This document shows positions 7,525-13,407 of a stretch of 13,407 bases of DNA, piece by piece. The stretch lies in assembly GCA_902797275.1 (NCBI GenBank), contig CADBSI010000054.1:1-13407 (forward strand), in the 5' to 3' direction. Position numbers and translations under genes: made by a program. Position 1 is the first letter of the stretch; each line of letters starts with the position of its first letter. The notes beneath the pieces were generated by a model that was not told the DNA's origin, ran no database searches, and saw only the letters and a list, made by a program, of their open reading frames with translations. The stretch comes from an uncultured Erysipelotrichaceae bacterium (GTDB taxonomy: Bacteria; Bacillota_I; Bacilli_A; RF39; UBA660).

Positions 7525-7553
7525 CAAATATAATAAATAATAAATAAATTAAG

Positions 7554-7582
7554 TTGACTATTTTTTTTTCTTATTATATACT
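7554..7582 (+). promoter_or_regulatory. Sigma-A-type promoter of the femAB-ligase-symporter-ung operon
   Basis: TTGACT (7554-7559) and TATACT (7577-7582) are separated by exactly 17 bp, a near-consensus promoter. The predicted start is near 7589, giving a short leader with a weak GGTG ribosome site (7595-7598) before the ATG at 7603. It is back to back with the leftward promoter, so the two arms could be co-regulated. No clear operator palindrome was seen. Confidence 0.75.
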
Positions 7583-7602
7583 TTAAATGAAGTTGGTGAA
7601 TA

Positions 7603-8790
7603 ATGAAACTTAAAAAAATAAATAAAAAAGAATATATAAAATTTACTAAGGATAAAGCTCATTTTTTACAAAGTTATGAATGGGGTGAATTATCTAAAAC
7701 TAGAAATTTTAAACCATTATATGTAGGATTATATGATAATAATAAATTAGTTGCAACTGCTCTTTTATTAAGAAAAGATTTGTTGTTAGGGTACTCTTAT
7801 TATTATATACCAAGAGGTTTTACTCTTGATTATAATGATTTTTCTTTAATTAAAGAGTTTACTCTTAGGTTAAAAGAATTTTTAGATAAAAAGGTTATCT
7901 TTTTTAGAATAGATCCTGATATTAAACTTCATACTATAGATTTAAATGCTAATAAAACTAATGGCTTAGATAATTATAAATTAGTATCATTTCTTAAAAG
8001 TATAGGTTATAAACATAGAAAGTTAACTTATTTTTTTGAAACTATGGAGCCTCGTTTTACCTATAGAATTGATTTAGACAAAAGTGTAGAAGAAATAGAT
8101 AAGAATTACTCTCAAATGGTTCGTCATCATATTAAAAGAGCAAATAAATATAAAGTTATGGTAGAACTTGGTAATAGAGATTCTATAAAAGAATTTGTAA
8201 GATTAATGAAATTAACTGAATCAAGACAAAACTTTTATTCTCATCCAGATAAATTTTATTATGATTTTTATGATATATTTAAAGATAATTTAACTATTCT
8301 TTTAGCAAGTGTTAATTTAAATGATATTATTTCATATTTAGATAGTGAAATTAGTAAAAACGATGAAAGAAAAGAAAAACTTCTTCATGAGAAAAATGAA
8401 TATTTAAAGAAATTTAAACTTAATGAAAAGTATTATGTAAGTGCATATTATATGATTACTTATGGTAATAAAAGTTGGTATTTATATGGTGCTAATGACT
8501 TAGATTTTAAAAATACTTGTGCTAATTACAAATTATTTGATTATCAAATTAAAGAGGCTAAAAGATTAGGTTCAACTATTTTTGATGAATTTGGAACAAT
8601 TGGTAAACCAAATAGTAAAAGTAATTTAGTTGGTTTAAATGAATTTAAGAAAAAATGGGGTGGTGAATATACTGAGTTTATTGGTGAATTTGATTTTGTT
8701 TTAAATAAATTTATGTATACTATTTTTAAAATTTTAATTCCAATAAGACATAAAATAATAAGATATAAGTTAAGAAAGAAGGTAAAATAA
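7603..8790 (+). CDS. FemAB/MurM-family peptidoglycan cross-bridge aminoacyltransferase
   Basis: Predicted to transfer an amino acid from aminoacyl-tRNA onto the stem-peptide side chain of lipid-linked peptidoglycan precursor at the inner membrane face. The 395 residues show the paired GNAT-like folds of the family. Family-like segments include HFLQSYEWGEL (20-30), YYYIPRG (66-72), QMVRHHIKRANKYKV (171-185) and SRQNFYSHP (207-215). Near the end are WYLYGAND (292-299), DEFGTIG (328-334), GLNEFKKKWGGEYTEFIGEFD (344-364) and a basic hydrophobic tail. Residues about 244-275 form a charged helical insert, shorter than the coiled-coil arm of staphylococcal FemA. Which amino acid is added (Ala, Ser or Gly) cannot be read from sequence. 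Its stop shares a base with the start of the next gene (TAATG), and it is the first gene of the rightward operon. Confidence 0.9.
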   Translation: MKLKKINKKEYIKFTKDKAHFLQSYEWGELSKTRNFKPLYVGLYDNNKLVATALLLRKDLLLGYSYYYIPRGFTLDYNDFSLIKEFTLRLKEFLDKKVIFFRIDPDIKLHTIDLNANKTNGLDNYKLVSFLKSIGYKHRKLTYFFETMEPRFTYRIDLDKSVEEIDKNYSQMVRHHIKRANKYKVMVELGNRDSIKEFVRLMKLTESRQNFYSHPDKFYYDFYDIFKDNLTILLASVNLNDIISYLDSEISKNDERKEKLLHEKNEYLKKFKLNEKYYVSAYYMITYGNKSWYLYGANDLDFKNTCANYKLFDYQIKEAKRLGSTIFDEFGTIGKPNSKSNLVGLNEFKKKWGGEYTEFIGEFDFVLNKFMYTIFKILIPIRHKIIRYKLRKKVK

Positions 8791-9983
8791 TGGATTTTTT
8801 AATTGCAGTACTTGGTGGTGATATGAATACTTATGGTGTTGCCAGAGCATTTTTTAGGAAATATAAAAGAAAACTTATTGTTCTTGGTAAAACACCTTTA
8901 TACCCAACTAGTCATAGTAAATTAGTAGAACCTTATTATTATGAAGATATATTAACAAGTACTGGCTTAGTTAAGGCTTTAACTAATTTGAATAAACAAT
9001 ATCCAAGTACTAAAATAATATTACTTGGTAATACAGATTATTATGTTGAACATATTATGAATAACCGGGATTTAATTGAAAAAATAAGTAGTAATTATAT
9101 AATTCCAATGGTTGATATTAAAATGTTTAATAAATTATTTAATAAAGAATCATTTTATTCTTTATGTGAAAAATATAATTTAAACTATCCAAAGTATCAA
9201 ATATATGATTTTAGTAAAGATAAGTTAGAAAACTATAAAATTAAATTTGATTATCCTATTTTTATAAAACCAGCTGATTCTGTTTTATATTCTAAATATG
9301 AATTTGTTGGTAAACAAAAAGGATATAAAATTAATAGTTATTCAGAACTTGTAAAAGTTATATCTTTAATTTCTAATAGTAATTATCCTGGTAAGTTTAT
9401 ATTCCAAGAATATATATATGGTAATGATGAATCAATGTATGTTTTAACTTTTTATGTTTCTAAAGATAACAAAGTTCAAGTTGCAACTTGTGGTAATATT
9501 TTAATGCATGATAGAAGTCCAAAATTAATAGGTAATTACTCAGCAATTAAAGAGGCTTATTTAAAAGATTTAAGTTTTGCTTTAAAAGATTTTTTAGAAA
9601 GTATAAAGTTTACTGGTATTTGTCATTTTGATATTGAATATGACATTAAAAGAAAAAAATATTATATATTTGAAATGAATATAAGACAAGGAAGAAGTAA
9701 TTTTTATACTTATGCAAGTGGTGTTAATTTATGTGAATATTTAATAGATGATTACATATATAATAAAGAAAAGGAATTTGAAATTGCAAATAAACCTTTT
9801 GTTGTTAGTATTATACCAAAGTGTATGTTAAAATATTGTTTAAATAAGAATAAACAAAAGATTAAAATTAAGAATTTCTATCGTTTTTCTTTATCAAAAT
9901 ATGATATTAATATTGTAAGATATTTATATCAAATGAAATGGGATTATCATATAATTCATGATTATTTAAAGTATAATAAATAG
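8790..9983 (+). CDS. Second D-aspartate-ligase-like ATP-grasp enzyme
   Basis: A paralog of the leftward ATP-grasp ligase with 397 residues and no racemase-like tail. The shared layout is clear: an N-terminal GGDMNTYGVARAF segment (GSDRNVYGMAVSF in the paralog), CEKYNLNYPK (126-135), IKPADS (159-164), FQEYIYGND (205-213), GNILMHDRSPKLIGNY (235-250), HFDIEYD (279-285) and FEMNIRQGRSN (294-304). The ATP- and metal-binding residues are retained, so it should be active. Likely reaction: ATP-dependent coupling of an amino acid or similar carboxylate to an amine on a peptidoglycan precursor. Its position between the FemAB gene (one-base overlap) and an amino-acid symporter supports cross-bridge synthesis. 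Whether it uses D-Asp or a different substrate from its paralog is unknown. Confidence 0.87.
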   Translation: MDFLIAVLGGDMNTYGVARAFFRKYKRKLIVLGKTPLYPTSHSKLVEPYYYEDILTSTGLVKALTNLNKQYPSTKIILLGNTDYYVEHIMNNRDLIEKISSNYIIPMVDIKMFNKLFNKESFYSLCEKYNLNYPKYQIYDFSKDKLENYKIKFDYPIFIKPADSVLYSKYEFVGKQKGYKINSYSELVKVISLISNSNYPGKFIFQEYIYGNDESMYVLTFYVSKDNKVQVATCGNILMHDRSPKLIGNYSAIKEAYLKDLSFALKDFLESIKFTGICHFDIEYDIKRKKYYIFEMNIRQGRSNFYTYASGVNLCEYLIDDYIYNKEKEFEIANKPFVVSIIPKCMLKYCLNKNKQKIKIKNFYRFSLSKYDINIVRYLYQMKWDYHIIHDYLKYNK

Positions 9984-9990
9984 GAGGAAT

Positions 9991-11289
9991 ATGGAAAAAA
10001 TAAATAGTATTATTTGGAGTATTTCAACTGTTATGTTAGTTTTATCTGGTCTTTATTTTGCTTTTAAACTTGATTTTTTACATTTAAAATTAAGAAAATT
10101 ATTCAAAGTTTTAAAAAAAGGTGATAAAGATTCATCGGGAATATCACCAATATCATCTTTAATGGTATCTCTTGGTGCTTGTATTGGAGTAGGTTCTCTT
10201 GCTGGAATTGCTTTATCAATTTATAAAGGTGGGGTAGGAACAATTTTTTGGATATTATTATCTTGTATAATTGTTGCTCCTAATTCTTTAGTTGAAAATA
10301 CTTTAGCAGTTGTTTATCATGAAAAAAGTGGTAAAGATTATTTAGGAGGACCGGCTTATTATATAAAAAAAGGTTTAGGTAAGAAAAAATTATCTTATTT
10401 ATATGCAAGTTTAATAATAATAACTTATATTTTTGGCTTTTTAACCATTCAATCTAATACTATTGCTAAGTCTTTAACAACTATTTTTAACATTCCAAAT
10501 ATTATAATTGGAGTAATAGTAGGACTTCTTTCTTTTTTAATTATTTTTAAAGGTATAAAAGGAATTTCTAAGTTTTCTAATATTTTTATTCCTGCTATGA
10601 GTCTTATTTATTTATTAATGACTTTGCTTGTTGTTATAAAAAATATTAGTTTATTACCAAGTTTAATTATTAATATAATTACTAGTGCTTTTAATTTTAA
10701 AGCTCTTGGTTGGGGAATGTTTTCAGTTATTATAATTGGAGTACAACGAGGAATATTTTCTAATGAAGCAGGTCTTGGAACAGCATCTATTGCTTCAGGT
10801 TCTTCCAATACTAAGGATGCTATTAAACAAGGAATGATTTCAACTTTAGGAGTTTACTTTGTTACCTTTGTTGTTTGTCTTGGAACAGCTTTAATTATTT
10901 TAACATCTAATTATAATCCTCTTAATTACGTAGATGTAAATGGAATTGAAATTACAAGAGATGCTTTAAGTTATCATTTAGGTATTGTTGGAGATATACT
11001 TTTATATATTTGTATAATTGCTTTTTCTTTTTCAACAATTGTTTCAGGTTATTACTATGGAGAATCTAACTTAAAATTTATTTTTAAAAATATTTCTCCT
11101 ACTTATATATTAGGCTTAAAAATAATTACTTGTTTTTTACTAGTTTTAGGTAGTTTTATAAGTCCAACTTTTTTATGGAATTTAGTAGATATTTTAGCTG
11201 GAATACTTGCAATTATAAATATTTATGCTATTTTTTCTTTAAGACGTGATATAATAGAAGAATATTTAGTTTATAAGAGGTTGTTATGA
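9991..11289 (+). CDS. AGCS-family amino-acid:cation symporter (Ala/Gly type)
   Basis: Polytopic inner-membrane transporter of the alanine/glycine:cation symporter family. The 432 residues contain around ten hydrophobic segments, the first at about 8-26. Family segments seen are LGACIGVGSLAGIALSIYKG (61-80), GGPAYYIKKGLG (119-130), GIFSNEAGLGTASIAS (254-269) and FSFSTIVSGYYYGESN (345-360). The usual GTGNI in the first signature is GVGSL here, and the PGA-FWMW segment reads VGT-IFWIL, so substrate preference may differ from classic Ala/Gly carriers. Translation is set by AGGAGG four bases before ATG, starting seven bases after the ligase stop. The start of ung overlaps its stop (ATGA). Placement in this operon suggests it imports the amino acid used for the cross-bridge; this is inference. 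Confidence 0.9.
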   Translation: MEKINSIIWSISTVMLVLSGLYFAFKLDFLHLKLRKLFKVLKKGDKDSSGISPISSLMVSLGACIGVGSLAGIALSIYKGGVGTIFWILLSCIIVAPNSLVENTLAVVYHEKSGKDYLGGPAYYIKKGLGKKKLSYLYASLIIITYIFGFLTIQSNTIAKSLTTIFNIPNIIIGVIVGLLSFLIIFKGIKGISKFSNIFIPAMSLIYLLMTLLVVIKNISLLPSLIINIITSAFNFKALGWGMFSVIIIGVQRGIFSNEAGLGTASIASGSSNTKDAIKQGMISTLGVYFVTFVVCLGTALIILTSNYNPLNYVDVNGIEITRDALSYHLGIVGDILLYICIIAFSFSTIVSGYYYGESNLKFIFKNISPTYILGLKIITCFLLVLGSFISPTFLWNLVDILAGILAIINIYAIFSLRRDIIEEYLVYKRLL

Positions 11290-11945
11290 TAGGAAATGAT
11301 TGGGATAATGTATTAGATAGTGAATTTAAAAAAGAATATTTTTATAAATTATTAAAATTTGTTCAATTAGAATATTCTAAACATGAGGTGTATCCACCTA
11401 AAAAGGAAGTATTTCGTTGTTTTAGGTATACTCCTTATAAAAATGTTAAAGTGGTAATACTTGGTCAAGATCCATATCATGGTTATGGAGAAGCAGAGGG
11501 TTTGTGTTTCTCAGTTCCAGATGGCATTAAAAGACCACCTTCTTTAACTAATATTTTTAAAGAACTTGAAAGTGATGTAGGTTGTAGTATTCCAAAATCT
11601 AGTTCTTTAATACCTTGGGCTAAACAAGGAGTGCTTCTTTTAAATACGACTTTAACAGTTATAAAAGATCATGCAAATAGTCATAAAGATATAGGCTGGG
11701 GCGTATTTACAGATGAAGTAATTAAAAAATTAAATGAAAAAGCTGAACCTGTTGTTTTCATTCTTTGGGGTAATTTTGCACGCAGTAAAAAGAAATTTAT
11801 TACTAATTCTAAACACTTAGTAATAGAATCAGCTCATCCATCTCCATTATCAGCTTATAATGGTTTCTTTGGTTCTAAACCTTTTTCTAAAACTAATGAG
11901 TTTTTAGTTAAAAATAATTTAAAACCTATTAACTGGCAAATCTAA
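11286..11945 (+). CDS. ung: Uracil-DNA glycosylase, family 1
   Basis: Removes uracil from DNA to start base-excision repair. The 219 residues contain every hallmark: GQDPYHGYGEAEGLCFSVP (60-78) with catalytic Asp62 and the base-stacking Phe76, LLLNTTLTV (117-125) with Asn120, and the AHPSPLSAYNGFFGSKPFS loop (183-201) with His184. Length is typical (about 220-225). It overlaps the symporter gene by four bases (ATGA) and lacks its own promoter, so it appears to be read with the cross-bridge genes. Its stop codon falls in the loop of a terminator hairpin. Confidence 0.97.
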   Translation: MIGNDWDNVLDSEFKKEYFYKLLKFVQLEYSKHEVYPPKKEVFRCFRYTPYKNVKVVILGQDPYHGYGEAEGLCFSVPDGIKRPPSLTNIFKELESDVGCSIPKSSSLIPWAKQGVLLLNTTLTVIKDHANSHKDIGWGVFTDEVIKKLNEKAEPVVFILWGNFARSKKKFITNSKHLVIESAHPSPLSAYNGFFGSKPFSKTNEFLVKNNLKPINWQI

Positions 11946-11958
11946 ATTTGCTTTTTTT
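11935..11958 (+). terminator. Rho-independent terminator overlapping the ung stop codon
   Basis: GCAAAT (11936-11941) pairs with ATTTGC (11946-11951), extended by a G-T wobble (11935/11952), around a CTAA loop that contains the stop codon. Seven T follow (11952-11958). It closes the femAB-ung operon, and its 3' stem and first T also form the -35 box of the next promoter. Confidence 0.75.
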
Positions 11959-11976
11959 CTTTAAAAGTGCTATAAT
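11948..11976 (+). promoter_or_regulatory. Strong extended -10 promoter of the ispE-like gene
   Basis: TTGCTT (11948-11953) and a perfect TATAAT (11971-11976) are spaced 17 bp apart, with TGC (11968-11970) supplying the extended -10. The -35 lies inside the ung terminator. Predicted transcription begins near 11983, about 30 bases before the ATG at 12013. Confidence 0.82.
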
Positions 11977-11983
11977 ACTATCG

Positions 11984-12006
11984 TTTTGAGTTAAGGCTCA
12001 GGAGGG
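11984..12006 (+). promoter_or_regulatory. Possible leader hairpin touching the Shine-Dalgarno of the ispE-like gene
   Basis: TGAG (11987-11990) can pair with CTCA (11997-12000), and the stem can extend with wobble pairs to 11984/12003. This would bury part of the very strong GGAGGGG ribosome site (12001-12007). It sits at the predicted 5' end of the transcript. The stem is short and partly G-U, so any regulatory role is tentative. Confidence 0.25.
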
Positions 12007-12012
12007 GTTAAT

Positions 12013-12867
12013 ATGTTAAAAGTGGTTGAAGTAGCTTGTCCTGCAAAGATAAGTTTATTTTTAAATGTAAATGATTATTCAGATACAAAGAATCAATATG
12101 ATATGAGAATGATTAATCAAACAATTAATTTATATGATAATATAATTATTCAAGAAAAAAGAGGTCCTGAAAATATTTTAATTAATACATCAATACCTTT
12201 AGTTAAAGAAGAAATAGAAAATTATTATAAAATAGTTAAATTATTTTTAGAATACACTAATATTAAAACAGGAACTTTAAAAATAACAGTTAATAAAAAT
12301 ATTCCTTCTTTATCAGGACTAGGAGACACAGAAACAGATATAGCTGGTATTTTAATAGGATTAAATAAGTATTATTGTACTGATTTAACAACAAGAGAAT
12401 TAATGTTTTTAGGATCATTAATAAATAAAAATGTAGCTTATTTTATTCATGCTGGTTGCTGTAAAATAACTAATTTTGGTGATAAAATCGAAACTTATAA
12501 AAATAATCCATATACTAGTTATTTAATAATAAATCCAAATATTAATATTGATTTAGAAAATATGCTTTTAGAATTAAGAACAACAAAATTATTAAGTAAA
12601 AATATTCCTAATAATATTGTTCATAATGATTTTTTAAGTGTGATTCCTAGTGATATAAAAAAAATAAGAGAATTTTTAACTAATTATAAATTAGATCATT
12701 CTTTATCAGGAATAGGTTCTTCTTATTTCATTGCTTTTCGTGAAAAAGCATTTAATTTTAAAATAAGAACATCTTTAAAAACTGAATTTCCAAATTGTAA
12801 GTTTTATAATGTTGAAAATGCACCAGGTCATCGTGTCTTAACAAAATATTTAAATTATAAAAAATAG
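12013..12867 (+). CDS. ispE: Diverged IspE-like GHMP kinase (4-diphosphocytidyl-2-C-methyl-D-erythritol kinase family)
   Basis: IspE phosphorylates CDP-methylerythritol in the MEP isoprenoid pathway. The 284 residues (normal length) keep the framework: CPAKISLFLNV (9-19) with the catalytic-lysine equivalent Lys12, MINQTINLYD (33-42), the IPSLSGLG lead-in (97-104), a late HNDFLSVIP segment (204-212) and SGIGSSYFIAF (232-242). Key motifs are eroded. The ATP-binding GLGGGSSDAAA loop reads GLGDTETDIAG (102-112), and the catalytic Asp of the GADVPFF segment is Asn140 in NKNVAYF. It may therefore be a low-activity or repurposed GHMP protein; the gene symbol reflects family, not proven activity. It has its own extended -10 promoter, and GGAGGGG sits about seven bases before ATG. 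Confidence 0.75.
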   Translation: MLKVVEVACPAKISLFLNVNDYSDTKNQYDMRMINQTINLYDNIIIQEKRGPENILINTSIPLVKEEIENYYKIVKLFLEYTNIKTGTLKITVNKNIPSLSGLGDTETDIAGILIGLNKYYCTDLTTRELMFLGSLINKNVAYFIHAGCCKITNFGDKIETYKNNPYTSYLIINPNINIDLENMLLELRTTKLLSKNIPNNIVHNDFLSVIPSDIKKIREFLTNYKLDHSLSGIGSSYFIAFREKAFNFKIRTSLKTEFPNCKFYNVENAPGHRVLTKYLNYKK

Positions 12868-12873
12868 TATAAT

Positions 12874-12910
12874 AAAAGTAGACAGATAAAAAATAAACTA
12901 TCTACTTTTT
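12874..12910. terminator. Bidirectional terminator between convergent genes
   Basis: AAAAGTAGA (12874-12882) pairs with TCTACTTTT (12901-12909), with an AG/CT extension after one mismatch and an A-rich loop. A-rich and T-rich flanks allow use in both directions, ending the ispE-like gene and the leftward 12902 gene. The leftward gene's TAG stop lies within the stem. Confidence 0.75.
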
Positions 12911-13384
12911 AGTTTTATATACTTTTTCACTATCAGGATTATTTAATTTTTCTAAAGCTTTTTGTTGCATATCAAAACTTATTTTATTTAATCCTTCAAA
13001 GTAATATAATCTAAGTTCAAATTTACTATTTCTTAAAACATGAACTTTAGCTTTGTCATAATCAATTGGTTTAAAATTATCTTTACTTATATAATATCTT
13101 AAATCTTCTTTTCTAATAGGATCAAAAGATGGTAAATATATATTATGATTACTGATAAATTCGTAGCCTAAAAGAGATGTTAAATAATTGTATTCTTGTA
13201 AAGTCATTTCTAAATTTTCTTTAAAACATATTATATTGTTCTCTTTATCTTTTATTTCTATATTAAATTTATTATCTAAATAATATAAACAAATTTGATA
13301 ATAATTATCTTTGTTAGAAAAGTTATAAATTAGCATATTATATAAAGCTAGAAAATCATAAAATTTAATATTATAATCATTCAT
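12902..13384 (-). CDS. Hypothetical protein, 160 residues
   Basis: I do not recognise this protein. It is rich in Asn, Tyr, Lys, Leu and Ile, has no signal peptide or transmembrane segment, and is probably cytoplasmic. The N-terminal half (1-65) contains alternating Tyr/Phe-rich segments, followed by a possible helix and a charged Lys-rich C-terminus. No catalytic or metal motif stands out; the only cysteines are at about 32 and 53. The start is supported by AAAGGAA (13391-13397 on the minus strand) seven bases before the ATG. Its promoter would lie at or beyond the window edge. Composition matches neighbours and the reading frame is long for such AT-rich DNA, so it is a credible gene. Confidence 0.72.
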   Translation of the reverse strand: MNDYNIKFYDFLALYNMLIYNFSNKDNYYQICLYYLDNKFNIEIKDKENNIICFKENLEMTLQEYNYLTSLLGYEFISNHNIYLPSFDPIRKEDLRYYISKDNFKPIDYDKAKVHVLRNSKFELRLYYFEGLNKISFDMQQKALEKLNNPDSEKVYKTKK

Positions 13385-13407
13385 AAAAAATTCCTTTCTA
13401 TTTCTTA

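Noticed and set aside
7501..7527. Longer start (TTG at 7527) for the large ATP-grasp gene
   Set aside because: The extra nine codons overlap a likely -10 box and the GAGG ribosome site, and the paralog's N-terminus matches the shorter form.
1..13407. Mycoplasma-type code (UGA as Trp) suggested by the high AT content
   Set aside because: Several genes stop properly at TGA at conserved lengths, tryptophans are TGG, and wall-synthesis genes are present.

Overview
The window is very AT-rich, densely packed, low-GC Gram-positive DNA. UGA is used only as a stop (walJ, the symporter gene and the large ATP-grasp gene all end in TGA) and the tryptophans checked are TGG, so this is genetic code 11, not the Mycoplasma code. 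Most genes have AGGAGG-like ribosome sites. Peptidoglycan hydrolase and cross-bridge genes indicate a walled Firmicute. The small, compact, AT-rich style resembles uncultured gut Bacilli/Erysipelotrichia-like lineages. That placement is inference; no rRNA is present.

Layout. (1) Positions 1-4665 hold a core operon read rightward: rplI, dnaB, an M23 endopeptidase with LysM and G5 domains, walJ and rlmH, with junctions that overlap or nearly touch. The rplI/dnaB and walJ/rlmH neighbourhoods are typical of Bacilli, but walRKHI and purA do not lie between them. (2) Positions 4667-5300 hold a single membrane-anchored cysteine-pair protein of unknown function with its own promoter, ending at a palindromic bidirectional terminator. 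(3) Positions 5288-11958 hold a divergent cross-bridge locus. Leftward run a D-aspartate-ligase-like ATP-grasp enzyme and an Asp/Glu racemase. Rightward run a FemAB/MurM-type aminoacyl transferase, a second paralogous ATP-grasp ligase, an AGCS amino-acid:cation symporter and ung. The two arms share a roughly 100-bp divergent promoter region. (4) Positions 11948-12910 hold a diverged IspE/GHMP-kinase-like gene with its own strong promoter. (5) The last gene, leftward, is an unrecognised 160-residue protein.

How the genes fit together. The racemase would supply D-Asp (or D-Glu), and ATP-grasp ligases of the Aslfm type attach D-Asp to the stem-peptide lysine of peptidoglycan precursors. The FemAB protein would add L-amino acids or Gly from aminoacyl-tRNA, and the symporter could import Ala or Gly. 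A locus carrying both bridge chemistries plus two ATP-grasp paralogs is unusual.

The most striking feature is the leftward ATP-grasp protein. Its last ~100 residues, after an Asn-rich repeat linker, look like the N-terminal half of an Asp racemase whose catalytic cysteine position is occupied by isoleucine. This appears to be a pseudo-racemase fused to a ligase, encoded directly upstream of an intact racemase. A second theme is compaction: four terminators are built into the 3' ends of coding sequences, and one of them also contains the -35 box of the next promoter. No intergenic stretch exceeds 300 bases, and no tRNA, rRNA, CRISPR array, insertion sequence or riboswitch was seen.
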